DNA of 64,000 bases from Bacillus altitudinis 41KF2b (GTDB lineage Bacteria > Bacillota > Bacilli > Bacillales > Bacillaceae), in NCBI RefSeq assembly GCF_000691145.1, contig NZ_ASJC01000001.1:62001-126000 (forward strand), written 5' to 3'. The position numbers were made by a program, and so were the translations under genes. Below are positions 19,543 to 28,731 of this stretch, piece after piece. The notes under the pieces were generated by a model, which was given only the letters and a program-made list of their open reading frames with translations, was not told the DNA's origin and did no database searches. Position 1 is the first letter of the stretch; each line of letters starts with the position of its first letter.

Positions 19543-20385
19543 ATGTTCATTGGAGAAGCAAAAAAACTCATCGTCGTCGTCATTGGTGCCTTACTCAATG
19601 CGATTGGGCTGAATTTATTTTTAATCCCTGCTGACGTATATGCAAGTGGTTTTACAGGGGTTGCCCAGCTGTTATCTAGTTTAATCGATCAATATGCACC
19701 GTTTTATTTATCAACAGGGATCCTATTATTTATTTTAAACATTCCGGTCGGCATTTTAGGCTGGATGAAGGTTGGTCGTTCCTTTACTTTGTATAGCATT
19801 ATTAGTGTGGCACTGACAACGATTTTCCTCGGCATTTTACCAGAGACAAGTGTTTCTGAAGATATTTTATTAAATGCTGTATTTGGCGGAGTCATTTCTG
19901 CACTTGGCATTGGGATTACACTGAAATATGGGGCATCTACAGGCGGCCTTGACATTATTGCGATGATTTTAGCGAAATGGAAAGACAAACCAGTGGGCAC
20001 GTATTTCTTCATTTTAAACGGAATTATCATTTTTACAGCAGGATTGTTACAAGGTTGGGAGAAAGCTTTATATACCCTTGTCACATTATATGTGACGACT
20101 AGGGTAATTGATGCCATCCATACGAGACATGAAAAGCTGACTGCCATGATTGTGACAAAGAAAGCAGATGAAATCAAAGAAGCCATTTATGGAAAAATGG
20201 TCAGAGGGATTACGACTGTTCCGGCAAAAGGGGCATTTACCAATGAACAAAAAGAAATGATGGTCATTGTCATTACAAGGTATGAGCTGTATGAACTTGA
20301 ACAAATTATAAAGGAAGTCGATCCAAAAGCCTTTACAAATATTGTTCAAACAACCAATATTCTTGGATTTTTCAGACGAGATTAA
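19543..20385 (+). CDS. yitT: YitT-family membrane protein
   Basis: 280 residues. Five or six membrane segments occupy the first 170 residues (DUF161), with GASTGGLDIIA in the middle. A soluble C-terminal DUF2179 domain (about 205-275, TTVPAKGAFT) follows. No transport substrate is known. ATG 19543 follows GTGGAGG. The lipoprotein gene starts 14 bases after the stop, so they are probably co-transcribed. Confidence 0.93.
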   Translation: MFIGEAKKLIVVVIGALLNAIGLNLFLIPADVYASGFTGVAQLLSSLIDQYAPFYLSTGILLFILNIPVGILGWMKVGRSFTLYSIISVALTTIFLGILPETSVSEDILLNAVFGGVISALGIGITLKYGASTGGLDIIAMILAKWKDKPVGTYFFILNGIIIFTAGLLQGWEKALYTLVTLYVTTRVIDAIHTRHEKLTAMIVTKKADEIKEAIYGKMVRGITTVPAKGAFTNEQKEMMVIVITRYELYELEQIIKEVDPKAFTNIVQTTNILGFFRRD

Positions 20386-20399
20386 AAGGTGGGTAGAAG

Positions 20400-20861
20400 A
20401 TGAAAAAAGGGTTAGTGCTTTTTCTCGTTCTATTGGTTTTAACAGCTTGTGGACAACAAAAAAAGGATGAACCAGACAAGGAGGTATCCGGTCAAATGGG
20501 AGAAAAAACCGTTGTACTCACAGTAGACCCCGTCCAAAAAGGTTCTTCGGTTCAATTTCATATGTCACTCAAAAATGAATCAGATCGAGATATTGAATTC
20601 ACGTTTAACACAAGCCAAAAATTCGAATTGAGTGTGTACGATGAAGACGGAAATGAAAAATACCGTTACTCGAAAGACCGTATGTTCACACAAGCCATCC
20701 AATCCTTTGTGCTGAAAGCAGATGAAACATATGACTTCCAAGATACGTGGTCAAACGGTGTGGAGCCGGGGACGTATGAAGCGGTCGTCACATTTAAAGG
20801 AAAAGCAGAAGGGCTAAAGCAAATCATTGAGAAGAAAACGTTCCAAGTGAAATTAGCATAA
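20400..20861 (+). CDS. BsuPI-domain (proteinase inhibitor-like) lipoprotein
   Basis: 153 residues. The N terminus MKKGLVLFLVLLVLTAC is a lipoprotein signal with lipid-bearing Cys17; the rest is the single BsuPI beta-sandwich domain, with SLKNESDRDIEFTF and FELSVYDEDG. At this position B. subtilis has ipi, the intracellular inhibitor of protease IspA, which lacks a signal peptide. Here the domain should sit outside the membrane, so it cannot inhibit a cytoplasmic protease. It may inhibit or chaperone extracellular proteins. Confidence 0.85.
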   Translation: MKKGLVLFLVLLVLTACGQQKKDEPDKEVSGQMGEKTVVLTVDPVQKGSSVQFHMSLKNESDRDIEFTFNTSQKFELSVYDEDGNEKYRYSKDRMFTQAIQSFVLKADETYDFQDTWSNGVEPGTYEAVVTFKGKAEGLKQIIEKKTFQVKLA

Positions 20862-20862
20862 G

Positions 20863-20894
20863 AAAAGCTGTCCACAAAGCGGACAGCTTTTTTC
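20863..20894 (+). terminator. Terminator (bidirectional)
   Basis: AAAAGCTGTCC and GGACAGCTTTTTT arms around a 7-base loop. The gene on the minus strand ends at its right edge. Confidence 0.9.
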
Positions 20895-20895
20895 G

Positions 20896-21087
20896 TTAAA
20901 GATCATCAAGCAGGTCTTGGAACGTATGCAGCTGGTTTCTTTCTGCATCTGTCGAATTAGCAAATGCAGATGATACGGCGTTTTTAGCTCGCTGAACTGC
21001 TTGTTGACGCTCTAAACCAGATGGAAATGAAGAAGTAAGGGCTTCTTCAGTAAATGATTTGGCTTGATCAAAAAGTTCGTTTCTCAC
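20896..21087 (-). CDS. Small DUF3813-type protein (YizC-like)
   Basis: 63 residues, hydrophilic and helical (LFDQAKSFTEEALTSSF, AVQRAKNAVSSAFAN). It starts at GTG 21087, overlapping the stop of the 50-residue gene by 4 bases (GTGA), with TGGAGG in the upstream gene as ribosome site. Fits the small DUF3813 family next to yitU in B. subtilis; the family name is from memory and the function is unknown. Confidence 0.75.
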   Translation of the reverse strand: MRNELFDQAKSFTEEALTSSFPSGLERQQAVQRAKNAVSSAFANSTDAERNQLHTFQDLLDDL

Positions 21088-21236
21088 AATGAACCTCCAG
21101 AAGCATCAGTCTTCATATTTCCCCTGTCCTCCGCAGCTTCTTCAAGTGTGGAACGATACGGAAAACGTGCGTCATGCAGACTGACTGAATCTTTACCTTG
21201 TTGTATAAAGCGTTTCGATTTGCTTCTTTTACCCAT
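21084..21236 (-). CDS. Small basic protein, 50 residues, function unknown
   Basis: Open frame from ATG 21236 to TGA at 21084, beginning MGKRSKSKRFIQQGKDS. AAAGGGG lies about 10 bases upstream. Its stop overlaps the GTG of the DUF3813 gene, the same coupling seen in real operons of this window, which argues that it is translated. No domain recognised. Confidence 0.6.
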   Translation of the reverse strand: MGKRSKSKRFIQQGKDSVSLHDARFPYRSTLEEAAEDRGNMKTDASGGSL

Positions 21237-21324
21237 TCGGAATCCGCCCCTTTACACAAGCTGACAGGACAACCTGTCTAACGGTAGTATGCCCGTTTCG
21301 ACCTGTTATGTATGAATGGAAAAA

Positions 21325-22137
21325 TTAAAGCGAGAAGTAATTCGTTAGGAATTTTGCAATCCCATCTTGTTCATTCGTATCTGTCACTTCATTAGAGACA
21401 CGTTTCACTGCATCAATCCCGTTGCCCATGGCAACCCCGCATCCAGCAAATTCAAGCATCTCTAAATCATTGTCTTCATCTCCGAATGCCACAATCCGCT
21501 CCTGAGGCACACCGTAATAATCACTGATCTTTTGCAGTCCAACGGCTTTGTTCATACCTGTTTTAATAATTTCAATGACATGCCACGGAGCAGCCCAGCG
21601 TCTGTGGTCAATCACTTCTGCATGAACATCTGTCAAATAGCTCCGGATCGCTCCGACGTCTTCTTCTTTTGCGTGAATTAAGACGCTTGTGACATTCTCT
21701 CCAAGATTGTCCCGAAGGTCTCCAACGGTCACTTTGTTTGCATTCATATTAAATATATCAATGAGCTTTTCATCATGATAATGGAAATACAAATCGTCTA
21801 GCACTTCAGCTAACACATTGTGCACTTTATATTCCTCACTAATATCCACAAGCTGTTTCACGACTTGAAGATCAAGTGATGTGTGAAATCTGCCCCATTT
21901 TTCATCAAGAGGATGATGGACAAACGCTCCATTAAAGTTCACAATCGGTGAATCGAGCTGCAATTGCTGATAATAAGGAGAGCTGGAACGAAATGGCCGG
22001 CCAGTTGAAATACAGACATGATGCCCGCTGTCTTTCACTTTTTGAATGACATCAAGTGTGCGAGTTGAAATCGTTTTATCGTCTTTTAATAACGTGCCAT
22101 CCAGGTCAAGTGCGATTAGATAAGGTTTAGTCTCCAT
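21325..22137 (-). CDS. yitU: Cof-type HAD-IIB phosphatase YitU
   Basis: 270 residues from ATG 22137, preceded by AAAGGAG at 6-7 bases; an upstream in-frame ATG at 22191 has no ribosome site. HAD motif I is DLDGTLL, motif II STGRPF, and motif IV the GDEDNDLEML loop. The IIB cap lies between II and III. B. subtilis YitU is one of the phosphatases able to act on the flavin precursor ARPP; substrates of this copy are not visible. Confidence 0.93.
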   Translation of the reverse strand: METKPYLIALDLDGTLLKDDKTISTRTLDVIQKVKDSGHHVCISTGRPFRSSSPYYQQLQLDSPIVNFNGAFVHHPLDEKWGRFHTSLDLQVVKQLVDISEEYKVHNVLAEVLDDLYFHYHDEKLIDIFNMNANKVTVGDLRDNLGENVTSVLIHAKEEDVGAIRSYLTDVHAEVIDHRRWAAPWHVIEIIKTGMNKAVGLQKISDYYGVPQERIVAFGDEDNDLEMLEFAGCGVAMGNGIDAVKRVSNEVTDTNEQDGIAKFLTNYFSL

Positions 22138-22274
22138 AAAATCTCCTTTGATCTGTAAGTAATAGGAGGCAGCTAGTGCGGGTGCCTCCACCTATAGTGT
22201 ATCTTTATCACATCTTCGTTGTCTACATGTTAAAATAAACAAAGACGGGAATGATAAAGGAGGATTCATAGGCT

Positions 22275-23060
22275 GTGATCACCATTGATGAGCAAATGAC
22301 GCACGATATTCCATTTTTACATATCGTAAAAGCTGAAAATAAAGACAAACCACTGCCACTTGTATTTTTTATACATGGATTTACAAGTGCACGCGAGCAC
22401 AACTTACACTTCGCCTTTCATTTGGCGGAAAAAGGCATGAGAGTCATTTTGCCTGACTGTGCTTATCATGGTGTAAGATCAGAAAACCTCAGCTTAGAGG
22501 AACTGGCATCAAAGTTTTGGGAAATCGTCCTAAACGAAATACGTGAAATCGATATACTTAAGACACATTTTCAAGAAAAACAATTGATTGAAGCTGATCT
22601 AATAGGTGTTGCAGGTACATCTATGGGAGGGATCACGACCTTTGGTGCACTTGCAAAGCATGATTGGATTAAAGCGGCAGTCAGCTTGATGGGCAGTCCG
22701 AAATATACGACATTCCTACAAGCACAAATTATGGACATGCGGCACAAAGGGTTGATGAAAGAGATTACAGATGAAGAGGTTCATCAGCAATTAGACGCGC
22801 TGCGTCCCTATGATCTAACGCTGCAAACAGATCGATTAAACAAAAGACCGCTGTTATTCTGGCATGCAGAAAACGATCCAGTTGTCCCTTACAGACATGC
22901 AAAAGCTCTTTATGACGAGTTAGCAGAAACCCAATATAAAGAAGATCCGCACCTGATTCGTTTTATTACAGATGGACAGGCTGGCCATAAGGTCTCAAGA
23001 CAAGCGATGTTTGAAACGATTGATTGGTTTGTGACACACCTGAAAAGCACAAACGTTTAG
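22275..23060 (+). CDS. yitV: Alpha/beta hydrolase (esterase) YitV
   Basis: 261 residues from GTG 22275 with GGAGG upstream. The nucleophile elbow is GTSMGG (serine about residue 119), the oxyanion segment FIHGFTSAREHN, the acid likely in AENDPVVP and the histidine in GQAGHKVS. A DUF1100/prolyl oligopeptidase-like esterase fold. Natural substrate unknown. Confidence 0.9.
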   Translation: MITIDEQMTHDIPFLHIVKAENKDKPLPLVFFIHGFTSAREHNLHFAFHLAEKGMRVILPDCAYHGVRSENLSLEELASKFWEIVLNEIREIDILKTHFQEKQLIEADLIGVAGTSMGGITTFGALAKHDWIKAAVSLMGSPKYTTFLQAQIMDMRHKGLMKEITDEEVHQQLDALRPYDLTLQTDRLNKRPLLFWHAENDPVVPYRHAKALYDELAETQYKEDPHLIRFITDGQAGHKVSRQAMFETIDWFVTHLKSTNV

Positions 23061-23106
23061 CCAAAAGGAAAAGTACGTTATACTAGTTGAAAAAGGAGTG
23101 GATATC

Positions 23107-23415
23107 ATGGATGAAGCATTGAAAGAAAATATTTTAGGCGCCCTAGAACAGGTGATTGACCCTGAGTTAAACGTAGACATCGTCAACCTTGGACTTGTCT
23201 ATGATGTCGATCTTGATGAGAATGGAAAAGCGGATATCACAATGACTTTAACATCAATGGGGTGTCCCCTTGCACCAGTTATCGTGGATGAAGTGAAAAA
23301 AGCATTAAGCGACTTGCCTGAAGTGAAGGAAACTGAAGTTCACATCGTCTGGAATCCACCTTGGACACGTGACAAAATGTCAAGATACGCAAAAATTGCG
23401 CTTGGTATTCAATAA
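23107..23415 (+). CDS. yitW: DUF59/MIP18-family Fe-S assembly factor YitW
   Basis: 102 residues from ATG 23107; an earlier in-frame GTG at 23098 overlaps the AAAGGAG ribosome site and is rejected. Shows VIDPELNVDIVNLGLVYD and the reactive cysteine in TSMGCPLAP, both diagnostic of the SufT/PaaD-like metal-sulfur cluster family. Starts 46 bases after yitV, with TATACT at 23079 as a possible separate -10. Confidence 0.94.
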   Translation: MDEALKENILGALEQVIDPELNVDIVNLGLVYDVDLDENGKADITMTLTSMGCPLAPVIVDEVKKALSDLPEVKETEVHIVWNPPWTRDKMSRYAKIALGIQ

Positions 23416-23423
23416 GTAAATAC

Positions 23424-23460
23424 GACCTGGTATGAGTTGAACTCATGCCAGGTTTTTTTT
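23424..23460 (+). terminator. yitW terminator
   Basis: ACCTGG-ATGAGTT pairs with AACTCAT-CCAGGT, one mismatch, followed by eight T. Confidence 0.9.
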
Positions 23461-23532
23461 ATGAAAAATTAAGGTAGAGGAGGAGTATGGAATGATATAA
23501 TGGATGTAATTTTATAGAACGGAGTACCTATA

Positions 23533-24978
23533 ATGAAGCGAAAGTGGATATGGATCGTCCTTTTGATGGGATATGGTGCTGCCTTTTTTGCATCAGTCTC
23601 TATACGTGAAGGTCAAGCACACAAAAGACAAGGACTTGAGGCGTTTACAGATGTGAGTCACCTCATGCCGGTCAAAATAAAAAAAGTCGTGCAAGGAAAA
23701 GAAATAGAATCTTTAAAAGAAGTATTAGAAGAAGCAAAAGAGAAGAATCTGCCCATTTCAATCGCCGGAAAGCAGCATAGTATGGGTGGCCACACGTATT
23801 ATGAAAATGGCATTGTACTAGACATGACGAAATTTCGCCGAATCGTATCATTTAATGAAAAAAAGAAGACCATTCGGGTCCAAAGCGGCGCCACATGGGA
23901 TGATATTCAAAAATATGTGAACCCATATGGTCTTGCAGTAAAGGTGATGCAATCTCAAAACATCTTTACGATTGGTGGCTCGTTAAGTGCAAATGCACAT
24001 GGACGTGACATTCGCTACGGCTCACTTATTGACACTGTGCGCTCTTTCACACTGTTAAAAGCAGATGGAGAGATCATCACAGTAAAGCCTAGCGATGATT
24101 TATTTACTGCCGTGATTGGAGGATACGGCTTATTCGGTGTCATTTTAGATGTTGAGCTTTCCTTAACAAAGGATGAATTATATAAAATGGAGACAACCTC
24201 TCTACACTACGATGAATACACTGATTATTTTCAAAAGCATGTAAAGAACAATAAAGAAGTGCGCATGCATCTCGCAAGAATCTCTACAGCGAAAACAAAT
24301 TTTTTGAAAGAGATGTATGTGACGAATTATTCACTTACTTCTGATCAACAGATCGATCCATACCGCGAGCTCAAAGAAGATCAGCTCGTCATCCCTTTAA
24401 AATTTATGCTCGGCCTTTCGAGAAGATTTGATATGGGGAAAGATTTACTATGGAACTTGCAAAAGAAGTATTTTCAAAGTCAAAATGACCAGCTGATCAC
24501 AAGAAATAACGTGATGCGGTCTGATTCTGCTTTTTTAGAATATGAAAATGAGTCAGATACCGATGTGCTTCAAGAATACTTTGTTCCAGTTGATCGTTTT
24601 CGTGCGTATATCGATGACATGAGAAGCTTTTTACAACAGGAAGAATTGAATTTAATGAACATCACGATCCGTTACGTACAAAAAAATGAAAAAGCGGATC
24701 TCTCATATGCGAAAGAAGATATGTTTGCACTTGTTTTGTTAGTGAATTATGGTTTTGAGAAAGAAGAGAAGGCAGAAGCAGAGCGGGTCATCCGGCAAAT
24801 GACAGATATCACCTTACGGCACCATGGAAGCTATTACTTACCATACATGCCTTATCAAACGAAAGCACAAATGAAACAAGCGTATCCAAAAACCGATCTA
24901 TTCTTTCAAAAGAAAAAGCAAGCAGATCCAGATGGCAGATTTATCAACTACTTTTATGAAAGGTACAATACACAATGA
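23533..24978 (+). CDS. yitY: FAD-linked oxidoreductase YitY (aldonolactone oxidase-like)
   Basis: 481 residues. An N-terminal membrane anchor (about 4-22) is followed by a VAO/PCMH-type FAD domain with [13 protein letters not shown] (about 75), [18 protein letters not shown] and YGSLIDTV (about 140-175). The C-terminal part resembles L-gulonolactone/D-arabinono-lactone oxidases. A TGA-TATAAT extended -10 lies at 23493-23501. The stop overlaps the yitZ start by 4 bases. Physiological substrate unknown. Confidence 0.87.
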   Translation: MKRKWIWIVLLMGYGAAFFASVSIREGQAHKRQGLEAFTDVSHLMPVKIKKVVQGKEIESLKEVLEEAKEKNLPISIAGKQHSMGGHTYYENGIVLDMTKFRRIVSFNEKKKTIRVQSGATWDDIQKYVNPYGLAVKVMQSQNIFTIGGSLSANAHGRDIRYGSLIDTVRSFTLLKADGEIITVKPSDDLFTAVIGGYGLFGVILDVELSLTKDELYKMETTSLHYDEYTDYFQKHVKNNKEVRMHLARISTAKTNFLKEMYVTNYSLTSDQQIDPYRELKEDQLVIPLKFMLGLSRRFDMGKDLLWNLQKKYFQSQNDQLITRNNVMRSDSAFLEYENESDTDVLQEYFVPVDRFRAYIDDMRSFLQQEELNLMNITIRYVQKNEKADLSYAKEDMFALVLLVNYGFEKEEKAEAERVIRQMTDITLRHHGSYYLPYMPYQTKAQMKQAYPKTDLFFQKKKQADPDGRFINYFYERYNTQ

Positions 24979-25523
24979 ATGCTAAAGCAATGAAATGGTT
25001 CGTCTATTCACAAAGTCTACTGTTTTTCGCCAGTAGTCTCATTTTCCCTTTTTATATTCTTTTTATTAAAAATGTTGGGTCGAGCTATTCTCAATTTGGT
25101 CTTGCTTATGGTCTGTTTGGTTTGAGCGGTGCGTTCATTCATTTATTATTAGGAAAACTTCCTGAAACGACCGACAGGCGTCTCTTTTTAATCATTCATT
25201 CGTTTGGTATGGCGTTTCTTCTTCTCCTTTTTCCACATATCACAGAAGTAGAGCAAGTTTATATGATTCAGCTTGCCTTAGGTGTGCTAGGTGGTGTTCA
25301 GAAGCACGGAGAGAAACTGCTCGTCACCGAACTCACAAATGAGAAGAAGCGAATGAAAGAAGTTGGGCACTATCATTTTTGGACAGCGCTTTTTTCATCT
25401 ATCGCCATTATGCTTGGCGGCCTGTTTGCTGATTTCTTCACCATTCATTTGATTTTTTATGCAAGTTCCCTATTATATTTATGCAGTGCGCTTCTGGTCC
25501 TCAATATGAAGAACAATAGATAA
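24975..25523 (+). CDS. yitZ: Half-size MFS-like membrane protein YitZ
   Basis: 182 residues, about six hydrophobic helices, i.e. one MFS half (full MFS proteins have 12 helices and about 400 residues). The loop [11 protein letters not shown] between helices 2 and 3 is MFS-like. Translationally coupled to yitY through ATGA. It ends cleanly before a terminator, so it is not an obvious recent truncation. Confidence 0.75.
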   Translation: MNAKAMKWFVYSQSLLFFASSLIFPFYILFIKNVGSSYSQFGLAYGLFGLSGAFIHLLLGKLPETTDRRLFLIIHSFGMAFLLLLFPHITEVEQVYMIQLALGVLGGVQKHGEKLLVTELTNEKKRMKEVGHYHFWTALFSSIAIMLGGLFADFFTIHLIFYASSLLYLCSALLVLNMKNNR

Positions 25524-25559
25524 AATCCGCATGTCTCACGAAGATATGTGGATTTTTTT
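25522..25559 (+). terminator. yitZ terminator
   Basis: AAATCC-CA-TCT arm pairs imperfectly with AGA-TG-GGATTT, then a T run, directly after the yitZ stop. Confidence 0.75.
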
Positions 25560-25594
25560 ATGAAAAAAAATGAAAACAAATATTAAATATACAA

Positions 25595-25622
25595 TTGAAT
25601 TAATTTTTATACATGTTATAAT
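25595..25622 (+). promoter_or_regulatory. Arginine operon promoter with ARG-box-like operator
   Basis: TTGAAT, 16 bases, TATAAT with TG one base upstream (extended -10). The spacer region 25595-25614 reads on the other strand CATGTATAAAAATTAATTCA, close to the B. subtilis AhrC (ArgR) box but 2 bases longer. Arginine-bound AhrC would block RNA polymerase here. Confidence 0.65.
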
Positions 25623-25661
25623 GTTAAATAATTTCACAAAGATCAAGAGGGTGTATTGACG

Positions 25662-26699
25662 TTGAAAATAGGTATTATAGGTGCTACAGGGTACGGAGGT
25701 GCGGAATTAGTTCGTATCTTTAAGCAGCATCCACATGTGGAGGAATGTATATTGTATTCATCAAGTGATGATGGGCAATTATACAGTCAATCTTATCCGC
25801 ATCTGACAACGATTACTGACCAAACATTAAAAGCCATTGATCCGGCTACCATTGTGCAAGAAACAGATGCTGTGTTTTTAGCGACACCAGCAGGCGTTTC
25901 AAGTGAACTCACACCGAAGCTCATGAATCAAGGGGTGCCAATTATTGATTTATCAGGTGACTTGCGCATTCAAGATGGCACTGTTTATGAAGCGTGGTAT
26001 AAACGAAGGGCAGCGGATGAAGCATCGGTTCAACAAGCTGTATACGGATTATCTGAATTGAATCGTGAAACCATTAAGCAAGCGGAAGTCATTGCAAACC
26101 CAGGCTGCTTTCCTACTGCAGTTCTTCTAGGTTTAGCACCGCTGATGAAACAGAATTTAATCGATGAATCTATGATCATTATAGATGCAAAAACCGGGGT
26201 GTCCGGTGCAGGACGATCCGCCTCACTTGGCACACATTTTTCAGAGCTGAACGATAACTTTAAAATTTATAAGGTGAATGAACATCAGCACACACCTGAA
26301 ATAGAACAAGTACTTAGAGAATGGAACCCGCAAACGGCGAACATCACATTTTCAACACACCTTGTCCCGATGACAAGAGGGATTATGGCGACGATGTATA
26401 CACAATTGAAATCAGATGTCACAAAAGAAGATTTAATGAAACGGATGAAGGACTTTTATGAAGATTCCTATTTTGTAAGAGTGAGAGATCATGGGATATA
26501 TCCACAAACAAAAGAAGTATACGGCAGTAACTTCTGTGACATTGGTTTTCATTTAGATGAGCGAACAGGCAGACTGACAATTGTATCTGTCATAGATAAT
26601 CTCATGAAAGGCGCAGCCGGCCAAGCGGTTCAAAACTTCAACATCATCAAAGGCTTACATGAAGAGGCGGGCCTCACAATGACACCTCTCTATCCATAA
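25662..26699 (+). CDS. argC: N-acetyl-gamma-glutamyl-phosphate reductase
   Basis: 345 residues from TTG 25662, giving the family N terminus [19 protein letters not shown] 25656 is two codons earlier and closer to AGAGGG. The catalytic cysteine is in NPGCFPTA, the NADP-binding GATGYGG at the N terminus. Third step of arginine synthesis, reducing acetylglutamyl phosphate to the semialdehyde. First gene of the arginine operon. Confidence 0.96.
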   Translation: MKIGIIGATGYGGAELVRIFKQHPHVEECILYSSSDDGQLYSQSYPHLTTITDQTLKAIDPATIVQETDAVFLATPAGVSSELTPKLMNQGVPIIDLSGDLRIQDGTVYEAWYKRRAADEASVQQAVYGLSELNRETIKQAEVIANPGCFPTAVLLGLAPLMKQNLIDESMIIIDAKTGVSGAGRSASLGTHFSELNDNFKIYKVNEHQHTPEIEQVLREWNPQTANITFSTHLVPMTRGIMATMYTQLKSDVTKEDLMKRMKDFYEDSYFVRVRDHGIYPQTKEVYGSNFCDIGFHLDERTGRLTIVSVIDNLMKGAAGQAVQNFNIIKGLHEEAGLTMTPLYP

Positions 26700-26719
26700 G
26701 AACAGGGGAGACAACAAAC

Positions 26720-27940
26720 ATGATCGAATTGAATGAAAAAAGTATTGTCAAAATAGACGGGGACGTATCATCACCAAAAGGTTTTGAAGCAAAGGGGATT
26801 CATATAGGATTACGCTATTCAAAAAAAGACCTTGGCTTGATCATCAGTGAAGTACCAGCAGCGAGTGCAGCGGTATACACTCAAAGTCACTTTCAAGCTG
26901 CGCCTCTTCAAGTCACACAAAAAAGCTTGAAAAAGACGGGCAAACTAAAAGGTGTCATTGTCAATAGTGCCATCGCCAACGCATGTACAGGTGAGCAGGG
27001 ATTAAAAGATGCATACGACATGCAGGCAGCCTGTGCAGACATGTTAGGGACAGAGCCTGATTACATTGCTGTTTCTTCTACTGGTGTCATTGGAGAGTGT
27101 CTGGATATGGATAAAATCAAAACAGGCATCGCTCAGCTAAAAGAAGCAAAAGCAGGAAATGGCCACTTTGAAGAAGCGATTTTAACAACAGATACAGTCA
27201 TTAAAAATACGACATACTCCTTGACGATAGACGGGAAAGAGATTCTCATTTCTGGTGCAGCAAAGGGCTCTGGTATGATTCATCCGAACATGGCCACAAT
27301 GCTCGGGTTTGTCACAACCGATGCAAATGTCGAACAAGAAGCTTTGCAAAATGCTCTTCGTGACATCACAGATGTGACGTTTAATCAAATTACCGTCGAT
27401 GGAGAAACATCAACTAACGATATGGTGCTTGTGATGGCAAATGGAATGGCAGAAAACCAGGCACTGAATGAAGAACATCCAGAATGGCCATTGTTTAAAG
27501 AAGGATTAAAACTAGCCTGCGAAGATCTAGCAAAAGAGATTGCAAGAGACGGAGAAGGCGCAACTAAATTAATCGAAGCGAAAGTTGTTGGTGCAAAAAA
27601 CAACTTAGAAGCTGGTATTATTGCCAAAAAAATCGTAGGTTCAAGTCTTGTGAAAACAGCCGTATACGGTACGGACGCCAACTGGGGCCGGATTGTCGGA
27701 GCAATCGGTCATAGCGCAGCTTCTGTCACGCCAGATGAGGTTGAAGTTTACTTAGGCGGGCAATGTCTGTTTAAACATAATGAACCTCAGTCTTTCTCAG
27801 AAGAGGAAGCAAAAGCGTATCTAGAGCAGGATGAGATTACGATTTTCATTCAAATGAATGAAGGAAATGGTGAAGCGGCAGCATGGGGCTGTGACCTTAC
27901 CTATGATTATGTGAAAATTAACGCGAGCTATCGCACATAA
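26720..27940 (+). CDS. argJ: Bifunctional ornithine acetyltransferase / N-acetylglutamate synthase
   Basis: 406 residues. The self-cleavage site is in KGSGMIHPNMATMLG: the threonine after ALA becomes the N-terminal nucleophile of the beta chain. ArgJ recycles acetyl from acetylornithine to glutamate, making the pathway cyclic. GGGGAG precedes ATG 26720. Whether it is mono- or bifunctional cannot be told from sequence, but no separate argA is in the operon. Confidence 0.96.
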   Translation: MIELNEKSIVKIDGDVSSPKGFEAKGIHIGLRYSKKDLGLIISEVPAASAAVYTQSHFQAAPLQVTQKSLKKTGKLKGVIVNSAIANACTGEQGLKDAYDMQAACADMLGTEPDYIAVSSTGVIGECLDMDKIKTGIAQLKEAKAGNGHFEEAILTTDTVIKNTTYSLTIDGKEILISGAAKGSGMIHPNMATMLGFVTTDANVEQEALQNALRDITDVTFNQITVDGETSTNDMVLVMANGMAENQALNEEHPEWPLFKEGLKLACEDLAKEIARDGEGATKLIEAKVVGAKNNLEAGIIAKKIVGSSLVKTAVYGTDANWGRIVGAIGHSAASVTPDEVEVYLGGQCLFKHNEPQSFSEEEAKAYLEQDEITIFIQMNEGNGEAAAWGCDLTYDYVKINASYRT

Positions 27941-27954
27941 TGAAGGAGATAGAC

Positions 27955-28731
27955 ATGGATAAAACGATCGTGTTCAAGTGTGGAGGCAGTGTCATTCGAG
28001 AACTTTCCGATACCTTTTATGAAAATGTCCGCTCACTTCAAGCTGCTGGATTTAAACTGGCTATCGTACATGGCGGGGGCCCTGAAATCACGAGCATGCT
28101 GCAAAAATTAGAAGTGAAAACGGAATTTGTAGATGGACAGCGCAAAACAACAAAGCCGGTGTTAGAGGTAGCCGAAATGGTCCTTTCAGGAACGGTGAAT
28201 AAATACTTTGTTTCAGAACTGGCAAAGCATGATATATCATCTGTCGGTGTATCTGGTAAAGATGGACAGATGCTTGTCGCCGATTTTCTCGATCAAGATG
28301 TATATGGGTACGTTGGCGAAATCAAAGAAGTCAATCCAGAGATGGCAGAAGCACTAATGGAGAAACAATTCATTCCCGTCATTGCGCCGCTATCTATGAC
28401 CGAAGAATGCCAAACGTTAAATGTAAATGCTGATCTTGCAGCATCAGCAGTCGCAGGAGCTATGAAAGCTGATAAGCTCATGTTTGTCACAGATGTGGAA
28501 GGAATTTTAAAAAATGGAGAGCTGTTAGACGTTGTCACCGAACAAGAAGCGCTCAAGCTCATCGATGAAGGCATTATTTCCGGGGGAATGATTCCAAAAG
28601 TACAATCCGCGCTCAGTGCTTTATCAGGAGATGTGGATGAAGTCATGATTGTGAATGGAAAAGGCAGTATTTTTACAGGAGATACCTTTAAAGGAACTCG
28701 AATTGTAAAACAAAAGGAGGCGGTCCTGTGA
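27955..28731 (+). CDS. argB: Acetylglutamate kinase
   Basis: 258 residues from ATG 27955; an in-frame ATG at 27940 overlaps the AAGGAG ribosome site. Motifs KCGGS, HGGGPEI and GGMIPKV are those of the amino acid kinase family ArgB. Phosphorylates N-acetylglutamate. Its stop overlaps the argD start (GTGA). Confidence 0.96.
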   Translation: MDKTIVFKCGGSVIRELSDTFYENVRSLQAAGFKLAIVHGGGPEITSMLQKLEVKTEFVDGQRKTTKPVLEVAEMVLSGTVNKYFVSELAKHDISSVGVSGKDGQMLVADFLDQDVYGYVGEIKEVNPEMAEALMEKQFIPVIAPLSMTEECQTLNVNADLAASAVAGAMKADKLMFVTDVEGILKNGELLDVVTEQEALKLIDEGIISGGMIPKVQSALSALSGDVDEVMIVNGKGSIFTGDTFKGTRIVKQKEAVL

